From: Planctomycetota bacterium
Lineage (GTDB): Bacteria; Planctomycetota; Planctomycetia; Pirellulales; Pirellulaceae
Assembly: GCA_027619595.1 (NCBI GenBank)
Contig: JAQCHP010000003.1
Location: forward strand, 1 to 64,000
DNA: 64,000 nt
Direction: 5' to 3'
The notes below the pieces were generated by a model. It was given only the letters and a program-made list of their open reading frames with translations. It was not told the DNA's origin and searched no databases. Positions 44,292 through 51,846 of the stretch are shown here, piece after piece. The position numbers were made by a program, and so were the translations under genes. Each line of letters starts with the position of its first letter. Position 1 is the stretch's first letter.

Positions 44292-45720
44292 CTTGCATCG
44301 CCGTGGTTTTCTGCAATCCATGGCTGGTGGCCTCTGCGGTGCTTCGCTGGCAAGCTTGCTTGGCGACAGTGTGTTTGCCGGAACGCCGGCCCACTCCGAT
44401 ATGCCCTACACGAGTCTGAGTCCACGACAGCCTCACTTCCCGGTGCGCGCCCAATCGGTCATTCATCTCTATATGAATGGCGGACCGAGTCAGATGGACC
44501 TGTTCGACCCTAAGCCGATGTTGGATAAGCTGCATGGCACGAAGCATTATGACAAGATTGCCGGCGAAATCGAGAACTTGTCAAGCGCGGGGGCAATCAT
44601 GCGCAGCCCGTTTAAATTCGCGCAATACGGTCAATCCGGAATGTGGGTGTCTGAGGTGATGCCGCACTTTGCGCGGCATGTGGACGACGTTGCCATTATC
44701 CGTTCGATGCAGACCACGAACATCACTCATGAGCCTGCCGTTTACATCATGCAATCTGGCAAGATGGGGCCGGGGAACCCTACGGTGGGTTCTTGGGTTG
44801 TCTACGGTCTGGGTAGTGAGAATCAGAACTTGCCGGCATACGTTGTACTTGATGATCCCCAAGGATTGCCAATCAACGGAATAGAAAACTGGCAAGCGGG
44901 ATTCCTGCCGCAACAATTTCAAGGTACGCGATTTCGTTCTACAGGATCGCCCGTGTTAAATCTACATCCCGACAACGCTCGACCCGCTGATGTGGAGGCT
45001 ATCGAGCGTGCCGTGTTGACCGCCCGCGATCGACAGCATTTGCAAGAACGGCATGGAGATCCGCGTCTGGCTGCGCGGATCGCGAGTTACGAACTGGCGG
45101 CGCGCATGCAACTTGCCGCTTCCGAAGCGCTCGACCTGTCCCAAGAGACTGCCCATACTGAAGCCATGTACGGCATCGACAACGAAGTTACGGCTTCTTA
45201 CGGTCGACGATGTTTGATCGCGCGACGCCTTGTGGAGCGAGGTGTCCGTTTTGTGCAATTGTATATCAATCAACAGATTTGGGATCACCATTCGAATTTG
45301 GAGGAAGGACTACGTTCGGCCTGTACTCGTACCGATCTACCGATTGCAGGCTTGCTGGAGGATTTGAAGCAGCGAGGTCTGTTGGATAGCACTTTGATCA
45401 TCTGGGGAGGCGAATTTGGTCGATTGCCGATCGCGCAGTTGTCGGGGAATGATGCGAAACGTTCCGGCCGTGACCACAACAAGAATGCCTTTTGCTGTTG
45501 GTTGGCAGGCGCTGGGATTAAGCGAGGCACGGTCTATGGAGAAACCGACGAACTGGGATTTTCTGCCGTCAATGGACAGGTTTCCGTACCTGATTGGCAT
45601 GCAACTTTGCTGCATTTGGTGGGGTTGGACTATGATCGACTCTATTTAACGCGGGATGGTTTGAATGAACGTCTGACCGGGGTTCATCCAGCCCGCGTCG
45701 TTACGGAAGTTCTCGCGTAG
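44281..45720 (+). CDS. DUF1501 secreted protein, second copy
   Basis: 479 residues from ATG 44281, which overlaps the end of the PSD1 gene (ATGTGGACTGA). Tat signal: HRRGFLQSMAGGLCGASLASLLG. Motifs as in the 36317 protein: QSVIHLYMNGGPSQMDLFDPKP, GMWVSEVMPHFARHVDDVAIIRSMQ, GNPTVGSWVVYGLGSENQNLPAYVVL, LVERGVRFVQLYINQQIWDHHSN, STLIIWGGEFGRLPIAQ, GRDHNKNAFCCWLAGAG and DWHATLLHLVGLD. It forms a unit with the PSD1 gene, and the FhcB-like gene starts four bases after its stop. Confidence 0.93.
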   Translation: MWTDLHRRGFLQSMAGGLCGASLASLLGDSVFAGTPAHSDMPYTSLSPRQPHFPVRAQSVIHLYMNGGPSQMDLFDPKPMLDKLHGTKHYDKIAGEIENLSSAGAIMRSPFKFAQYGQSGMWVSEVMPHFARHVDDVAIIRSMQTTNITHEPAVYIMQSGKMGPGNPTVGSWVVYGLGSENQNLPAYVVLDDPQGLPINGIENWQAGFLPQQFQGTRFRSTGSPVLNLHPDNARPADVEAIERAVLTARDRQHLQERHGDPRLAARIASYELAARMQLAASEALDLSQETAHTEAMYGIDNEVTASYGRRCLIARRLVERGVRFVQLYINQQIWDHHSNLEEGLRSACTRTDLPIAGLLEDLKQRGLLDSTLIIWGGEFGRLPIAQLSGNDAKRSGRDHNKNAFCCWLAGAGIKRGTVYGETDELGFSAVNGQVSVPDWHATLLHLVGLDYDRLYLTRDGLNERLTGVHPARVVTEVLA

Positions 45721-45724
45721 CGAC

Positions 45725-47056
45725 ATGGAAAACGTACAGACTTGTGATTTATTGCCGGAGGATTGTTCTGGTCCCGGGAAGTTAATGGGCTCAATCCGTG
45801 AAAATGACGTGGCGTGTACCGTATGCGGTTGTGTTTGCGACGATCTGACGGTTCATCTCGACGGTGAGAATATTGCTCAGGTTGATCACGCTTGTACGTT
45901 GGCGCAACCTTGGTTTGCGGCGTTACAGTGGTCGCCACCGCCCGTTGCCCGTGTTCAACGTCAGTCGGTTCCGTTGTTCGATGCGATTACGTCGGCCGCT
46001 GACATACTTCGTTCCAGCCATGCGCCTTTGGTGTTCGGGCTGTCGAGGAGCAGCACACAGGGGCAACGAGCGGCAGTTCGCTTGGCCGATGTTCTTGGCG
46101 GCTGCATCGATACGACAGCTTCCGTTTGTCATGGTCCATCGATTATGGCGATCCAACAAGTGGGTGAGTCGACGTGCTCTCTGGGTGAGGTACGCAACAG
46201 GGCCGATCTCGTCGTTTTTTGGGGGGCTGATCCGGTCGTGAGTCACCCTCGTCACCTCGAACGATATTCCCTGGATCCTATCGGTCAGTTTGTGCCACGC
46301 GGTCGACAAGACCGACATTTAGTGGTGATTGACTCCTTACCGACAGCGACGAGTGAACTCGCAGATACGTTCATTCAAGTAAAATCGGGTGCTGATTTTG
46401 AGTTGATCTGTGCGCTACGTCAAACGTTGTCTCAGATCGCTATCCCGGATTCGTTGGAAATTGGTGTCGACCACACAGCAATCCGGTCATTGGCCCATCG
46501 AATGGCCAACTGTCGCTACGGAGTCGTCTTTTTTGGCCTCGGTCTTGCTCAGCAAGGGCAGGGGCATGCCAACGTCGAGGTCCTGTTGCGGCTCGTAGCC
46601 GAACTCAACTCGCATACGCGATTCACAGCGCGTAGGATGCGAATTCCCGGGGATGTCACGGGCGCCGATTCCGTCTTGTGTTGGCAGACCGGCTTCCCGT
46701 TTGCGGTGAATTTGGCGCGCGGATACCCACGCTACAATCCTGGGGAATATTCCGCCAATGAATTGTTAGAGCGAGGAGAAGTAGACGCCTGTGTCTTAGT
46801 TGGTTCGGAGGCGGTAGCGAGCCTCTCGCTGCGTGCGCAACAGACTCTGGCGAATTTACCCACGATCGCCTTGGATTATCCGAACTGCCGCCCTACGATC
46901 GATGCGACCGTCCAGCTAACCACGGCCATCTATGGCGTCCATGAACCGGGCACCGCTTACCGTATGGATGAGATCCCGATTCCGCTGCGACGGCTCATTC
47001 CAACCCACTATCCTACCGACCATGATGTGATTAGGAAAATAATCGATCGATTATGA
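45725..47056 (+). CDS. fhcB: Formylmethanofuran dehydrogenase subunit B-like protein (FhcB)
   Basis: 443 residues; ATG 45725, or ATG 45785 with a better GGGAAG site. The N-terminus has a Cys cluster (ACTVCGCVCDDLTVHLDGENI) typical of the molybdopterin oxidoreductase fold; then IDTTASVCHGPSIMAIQQVGESTCSLGEVRNRADLVVFWGADPVVSHPRHLERYS, GVVFFGLGLAQQGQGHANVEVLLRLVAELN and WQTGFPFAVNLARGYPRY. In planctomycetes and methylotrophs the Fhc complex hydrolyses formyl-tetrahydromethanopterin in C1 metabolism. Other subunits are not in the window, so the gene is either an isolated member or a complex component encoded elsewhere. It follows the DUF1501 gene closely but has no obvious link to it. Confidence 0.85.
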   Translation: MENVQTCDLLPEDCSGPGKLMGSIRENDVACTVCGCVCDDLTVHLDGENIAQVDHACTLAQPWFAALQWSPPPVARVQRQSVPLFDAITSAADILRSSHAPLVFGLSRSSTQGQRAAVRLADVLGGCIDTTASVCHGPSIMAIQQVGESTCSLGEVRNRADLVVFWGADPVVSHPRHLERYSLDPIGQFVPRGRQDRHLVVIDSLPTATSELADTFIQVKSGADFELICALRQTLSQIAIPDSLEIGVDHTAIRSLAHRMANCRYGVVFFGLGLAQQGQGHANVEVLLRLVAELNSHTRFTARRMRIPGDVTGADSVLCWQTGFPFAVNLARGYPRYNPGEYSANELLERGEVDACVLVGSEAVASLSLRAQQTLANLPTIALDYPNCRPTIDATVQLTTAIYGVHEPGTAYRMDEIPIPLRRLIPTHYPTDHDVIRKIIDRL

Positions 47057-47161
47057 TGCTTGGTCGGTTCCGTGCACGAGCCGAATGGCAAACGCAAAAC
47101 AAGTTGCATACTCTTCGAGTTCAGAGTTACCAAATTCATCGAATGGAATGTACATAGGAAT

Positions 47162-47620
47162 ATGAAGAGTCGCTCCATCCCACCATGCAATGACCTACCG
47201 GTGTATCACCGGGGACGACGTCTATCATGGTATGCTCTTTTGTTAAATGTGATTGTTGGAAGTGTTGCTGGAGGTGACGAACCGACTCCGCGCATCGAAG
47301 TAAGAAATTTGGCATTGTCGGCCAACATTACCGCGTCGAGCGAGCCCGAGCATTTACATGCTAGGCATCAGGCCGCCGGTCGCATAAGCGAGGCTGGAGC
47401 AACGCTCGAAGAATTGGGATCGTGGGCGGTCTTAGGTGAAGAATAAAAGGGAATAGGCGAAAAGAGTTTTGCTTGGGAAACACCCACTCGTATCGCCGAA
47501 ATCGTATAACCTAGCCGTGGCCAATTTCTTTGGTCGTCAACTGCACAACGATCTAAACGTACCAATCGGGTTGGTGGATTTGTCCTTGGGGCGCCACATA
47601 TATAGATCCTTGGGAATAGG
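47162..47620 (+). pseudogene. Decayed secreted protein gene, F5/8-like and sialate O-acetylesterase-like remnants
   Basis: ATG 47162 starts a signal-like segment (WYALLLNVIVGSVAGG) and a discoidin/F5/8-like piece (EVRNLALSANITASSEPEHLHARHQAAGRI). The frame hits TAA at 47444-47446, continues in the same frame as KGIGEKSFAWETPTRIAEIV, and meets a second TAA where such proteins usually have Tyr. A shifted frame then shows NLAVANFFGRQLHNDLNVPIGLVDLSLG, which looks like the start of a sialate O-acetylesterase (SASA) domain, followed by a further apparent shift (GATYIDPW). The order suggests one gene, or two fused remnants, broken by two nonsense codons and two shifts. Confidence 0.55.
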
Positions 47621-47757
47621 TGTCCGCAGCGAAACCGATTCGCCTAGTGCTAGCTCGCCGGGCTTGGGTAGGATGTCGCCGCACCGTAAGCGTATCCGGT
47701 TGTGGTTACCGCCGTACAGCCGCCCCGTCAAGTGATACCCGCGAGGACGCATTTGCC

Positions 47758-48102
47758 ATGTCAGTGATTGTTAAGACCGTTCTGTTGCTTATCTTGTCCA
47801 ACGTATTCATGACATTTGCCTGGTACGGGCATCTCAAAAATCTCAAGCACCGACATGTCATGATTGCCGTATTGGTAAGTTGGGGAATCGCATTCTTTGA
47901 ATACCTGATTCAGGTCCCCGCCAATCGAATTGGGTTCGGGGGCATGTCCCTAGCGCAGCTCAAGATCCTGCAGGAGGTCGTTACGCTTTCGGTATTTGTA
48001 CCGTTTGCGATTTTCTATATGCATCAGCCGCTCAATTGGAATTATCTTTGGGCGGCGTTTTGTCTGTGTGGGGCAGTCTTTTTTGTGTTTCGTCCCGCGT
48101 AG
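47758..48102 (+). CDS. DUF486 small membrane protein
   Basis: 114 residues from ATG 47758, with GAGG upstream. It has four predicted membrane segments (VLLLILSNVFMTFAWYG, MIAVLVSWGIAFFEYLI, LQEVVTLSVFVPFAIFYM, YLWAAFCLCGAVFFVF) and the DUF486 pattern: FAWYGHLK, the conserved FEYLIQVPANRIG, and LKILQEVVTLSVF. The family is related to the drug/metabolite transporter fold; the substrate is unknown. It stands between the decayed gene and the large membrane protein on the same strand. Confidence 0.9.
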   Translation: MSVIVKTVLLLILSNVFMTFAWYGHLKNLKHRHVMIAVLVSWGIAFFEYLIQVPANRIGFGGMSLAQLKILQEVVTLSVFVPFAIFYMHQPLNWNYLWAAFCLCGAVFFVFRPA

Positions 48103-48265
48103 TATTCCCGTCTGGTCCGACGGGTGCCATCTCGTTTCCATGATCCCCTTTTGGGCTGTGGGGCTAATCGATGAAGGGGAATTCTGCTAAGGTATCGCTA
48201 GTCGGCAAGTCCCGCACGGTCGTTGGGTCTGCCCCGACCATCGGAAACCCGGAGGTTCGACTATC

Positions 48266-51200
48266 GTGAGTGCAGGGAGTCTGGTGGAGTCCACGCTAGC
48301 CGTTCTGCGGAGTGCTTTGCGCATCGCAGCGCCAGATGCACACTTGGTAGAGCCGCGCATCTTGCGGCGTGTGATTCGTTTGGATCGTCGCCTGGCCGGG
48401 CTTGGCATCGCGATCCCGCACGCTCATTGCTACACCATTGAAACGGCGCGTTTGCTTGCCTACGTCGAGTGGGACGAGTTAGAATTGGCGCCGACGACCG
48501 ATTTGCCTTGGAAGGTAATTCTGCTTGCCAAGCCGGGCTTGGAATCCCTCCGCGAGATCGAGCCGCAGGAGCGATGGCTTGCCGAATACTCCCGAATCCT
48601 CTTCCATGGTCGCCTGCATATGGAGCTGGATCGTTTCTTGCCGCCGCTAGAGGCGACCGATCGGCACATAACCCAGCGGATGGAACAGATCGGACAACAG
48701 GAATTCTCAGAAATTCGTACCGTGTTGTCTCGCGAGAATCTGCTCTTTCCGGAAGCGGACGATCGCGAAGTCTATATCGAGTTCGTCGCCAGTTTTTGGG
48801 AAATGCACTACTATGCGCCCGCAGACCGGCAGTGGCGTTTTCCCTGCGTCCGCCACTGGACTCGTCTGGAAGAGTTACTCAGTCAGGATGTTGCGCACGC
48901 GCAGTTATGGCAATCGTGTCAGCTCGATACCTCCCCGCTCGCGGAAACTGCTGTGGCCACAGCAGCCGACGAAATCGTGCATTCGGCACCGGTTTCCAAA
49001 AGTGGCATTCGGGCTAGAACGAAACAGCATATTTCTCGAGCTGTCCGCGCAGTTTCGCGGGGCAACGGAATACGGGCTGCCATTTTGCGCGCTCGACTGG
49101 CAGAAGAAGCCAATTCGGGCGAAGAAGCACAAGCGGCTGTCGACGAGTTGCAAAGTGTCGTACGCCGATTGCAACCGATCCTGGGACTTTCGCAGGACGA
49201 CGTTCAGGAATGGACGAATGTATTCCAACCGTTGCTAATTCCTGCTACCAAGGAATTTTGGACGGTTGAAGCCAGGCTCCTGTACGACTTGCAAAAAGTA
49301 TGCGTGGAATACGAACGGGGTGTGTTTCAGGTAAACCTCATTGACTGGTGTAGAAGTCTTGGCCGCAGTCCGCTGCGGATCCCCTTGCCCTTATTGCGCG
49401 AAGTACTCATCACCAAGCATCTCCGTTCGGCATTGCGCCGAGTACCGGGAACTCGGATAGCCGCCGAGCAACGTGCAAAACTAGTGACAGTACTTAGCCA
49501 AGCGACGCAACTCGCGGAAACACGCGCTAGAGATCGGATCCGTCCCTTAATTGTGGATGTTTTCGATCGTGTTGGGTTAGTGCCAGCGAACGTGCCGGAA
49601 CGCGTTTCACGCCAAAATGTTGTGGAAGAATTACTCGATCATATTGTCGAACAAGGGGTTGCCAATTTAGGTCACCTAAGAGATTCTCTTTCCAAAAACG
49701 ACATCAAATTGCCAGACTTAGCGGGTGCCCGGGAATTGTTGGGTGGAGACCTGTTGCTGCGAGTGGATCGAGAGATGGGCCGAACGTTGGGTGGAATCTA
49801 TCGGCCGGGTGCAATTTATCTCCGATCGACACAACGTTTGAGCTCCCTGGCGTTTGGTACCCGCACGGGACGCTGGTTGACGCAATATTTGGTGATTCCC
49901 TTTGGAGGGGCCTACGTCGTCTTGGCGTTTCTACGGCATTTGATCGATATCGCCATGGGCCGACCGGGGCACTCGAAGGAAGCAAGTCACGCTGATTCTG
50001 TCGTCGATATCCCCTACCTCGCAGCCGTACTTGTGTTGGGAACGTCGCTGCTATTGCTGATGCATTCAACACGATTTCGTTTATGGTGGCGCGATCTTAC
50101 CGTAGGCATTTGGCACGCAATCCGAATTTTGCTGGTAGACGTTCCTGCAGTCATTCTGCGCTCTCCGATCGTGCGTGACATCCTGCGAAGCCCCACGTAT
50201 GCTGCGTTCCGCAGTTACCTGTTGATTCCCGCTTTGGTAACGTTGTTTGCCTATGGGATAGGATTGATCGGTCCGCTGCGAACCTCGAGTAGTACACTGT
50301 CGAGACATTTCCTGTTGGAAATTTTTCTGGCGACGGCTTTGTTCTTGAATTCTCGCGTCGGCAGATATCTTGAAGAGCTTGTGGGCGACCTGCTCATACG
50401 GCTTTGGCATGACCTTCGTATTCGAGTCTTCGCAGCGGTATATGACTGGGTCATGGACACGTTTCACCGGTTGTTCGTCGGGCTCGAAAGGGTCGTCTAT
50501 TCGGTGGACGAGTTCTTAAGGTTCCGTACAGGGGATAGTCGATTCGTAGGCGGGATTAAGCTGCTGGCTGGGACCGTTTGGTTGTTTATCGCTTACGTCG
50601 TGGTGTTCGCGTTTACTTTGTTGATTGAGCCGCAGATCAACCCGATCAAACATTTTCCTGTGGTAACTGTGTCCCACAAAGTGCTCATTCCAATTGGCTA
50701 CGATGTCGTCAAAGTAATCTCTCCGTACGTAGGGACAGCCCGTGCCAATGCCCTTGTTTGGTCAACGATTTTCTTAATTCCCGGTGTGATTGGTTTCTTG
50801 GTCTGGGAACTTAAAGAAAATTGGCGACTCTACGCCGCCAATCGGCCACACCTCTTGTCGTCCGTGCCCGTAGGACACCATGGTGAAACGATGCTGCACT
50901 TTCTGCGCACCGGATTCCATTCGGGTACGCTTCCCAGGTTGTTTCATCAACTGCGTCGGGCGCTCGCTCAGTCGCATTTGACCGCAGACTTCAGGACTTT
51001 CCAACGGAAAGAGTCCGAGCTTCATCGTACGAAAGAAGTTGTCCATCGATTCTTCGAGCGTAAGTTGTTGTGGTTATGGCAAGAGTCAAAGCTGATTCCT
51101 GGAACGTATCAAATTCAAGAGTCGCACCTGGCCACGAATCGAATCGAAGTGTCGATTGCCGAGGTACCGTCTGCCGCTCCGCCGCTCCGTTTGCGGTGGG

Positions 51201-51490
51201 ATGAATACGATGGACACCTGACGGGAACCGCTGAGCCGAATTCGTGGGTCGATCGATTGACACCTAGCCAGCAGCAAGCTGTCGCCATGTCGGTGGCGGG
51301 AATCTTTCGACGCGGTGCTGTGGAGTTGACCAAGGCTCCCTGGCCGTTGCGTCCGGTTGAGGCGATTGGCTGGCACGATTGGGTACAATTTTGGTCGTCA
51401 GCTTCCAGCAACCCGCTGCCTCAACGGGACGAAAACGCGTTTCCATTACCGCCCCGCTCACAAACGACATCTTCAACAACGACGTCCTAG
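48266..51490 (+). CDS. Large multi-domain membrane protein of unknown family
   Basis: 1074 residues from GTG 48266, preceded by CCCGGAGG. I do not recognise the family. Residues 1-530 are soluble, charged and helical, with many Arg and Glu (for example the ILRARLAEEANSGEEAQAAVDEL coiled-coil-like part). From about 545 to 865 there are six or seven hydrophobic segments (YLVIPFGGAYVVLAFL, YLAAVLVLGTSLLLLM, YLLIPALVTLFAYGIGLIG, FLLEIFLATALFL, TVWLFIAYVVVFAFTLL, TIFLIPGVIGFLVWEL) linked by basic amphipathic stretches. Residues 870-1074 are soluble again. Its size and architecture suggest a membrane scaffold or mechanosensitive-type protein, but nothing ties it to a function. Single gene, same direction as DUF486. 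Confidence 0.6.
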   Translation: MSAGSLVESTLAVLRSALRIAAPDAHLVEPRILRRVIRLDRRLAGLGIAIPHAHCYTIETARLLAYVEWDELELAPTTDLPWKVILLAKPGLESLREIEPQERWLAEYSRILFHGRLHMELDRFLPPLEATDRHITQRMEQIGQQEFSEIRTVLSRENLLFPEADDREVYIEFVASFWEMHYYAPADRQWRFPCVRHWTRLEELLSQDVAHAQLWQSCQLDTSPLAETAVATAADEIVHSAPVSKSGIRARTKQHISRAVRAVSRGNGIRAAILRARLAEEANSGEEAQAAVDELQSVVRRLQPILGLSQDDVQEWTNVFQPLLIPATKEFWTVEARLLYDLQKVCVEYERGVFQVNLIDWCRSLGRSPLRIPLPLLREVLITKHLRSALRRVPGTRIAAEQRAKLVTVLSQATQLAETRARDRIRPLIVDVFDRVGLVPANVPERVSRQNVVEELLDHIVEQGVANLGHLRDSLSKNDIKLPDLAGARELLGGDLLLRVDREMGRTLGGIYRPGAIYLRSTQRLSSLAFGTRTGRWLTQYLVIPFGGAYVVLAFLRHLIDIAMGRPGHSKEASHADSVVDIPYLAAVLVLGTSLLLLMHSTRFRLWWRDLTVGIWHAIRILLVDVPAVILRSPIVRDILRSPTYAAFRSYLLIPALVTLFAYGIGLIGPLRTSSSTLSRHFLLEIFLATALFLNSRVGRYLEELVGDLLIRLWHDLRIRVFAAVYDWVMDTFHRLFVGLERVVYSVDEFLRFRTGDSRFVGGIKLLAGTVWLFIAYVVVFAFTLLIEPQINPIKHFPVVTVSHKVLIPIGYDVVKVISPYVGTARANALVWSTIFLIPGVIGFLVWELKENWRLYAANRPHLLSSVPVGHHGETMLHFLRTGFHSGTLPRLFHQLRRALAQSHLTADFRTFQRKESELHRTKEVVHRFFERKLLWLWQESKLIPGTYQIQESHLATNRIEVSIAEVPSAAPPLRLRWDEYDGHLTGTAEPNSWVDRLTPSQQQAVAMSVAGIFRRGAVELTKAPWPLRPVEAIGWHDWVQFWSSASSNPLPQRDENAFPLPPRSQTTSSTTTS

Positions 51491-51510
51491 AACCGATGTC
51501 TTTCCAAGTA

Positions 51511-51666
51511 GGACGGGTCTCCCGGCCCGTCGACTCCGCGGTTCTCCAATCCTCGTCGGCTCGGTTTCCTCCTCTTTTCTTGCCGGGAGCGAACGGAGGT
51601 CGGGAGTTGACGGGCCTGGAGACCCGTTCTACCGGAGGCCATAGTTGACGGGCCGGGAGCCCCGTT
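51511..51666. repeat. Three copies of a short GC-rich hairpin repeat
   Basis: A 20-base element GACGGG-N8-CCCGTY appears at 51511-51530 (inverted), 51609-51628 and 51647-51666 (direct, 38 bases apart). Each can fold into a 6-bp stem (one with a G-T pair), flanked by CTACCGG or its complement. Similar elements are familiar from Pirellulales intergenic DNA. They lie just after the 48266 gene; the open frames across them are repeat artefacts. Confidence 0.75.
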
Positions 51667-51846
51667 CTACCGGATGCGGTAGGCGAGGAAAGCCCTTATT
51701 TCGCACTTAGACAGTTGTGCTGATTTCCCCCCAATTGGTGCAGTGTCACGACGAAAAATTGACCACAACGCGCGACTTGCCTAATCTGATGGTGCGCGAT
51801 CCGCGCGGTTTGGCGATACGCTCATGGGATGGACAAGGGTCACAAA

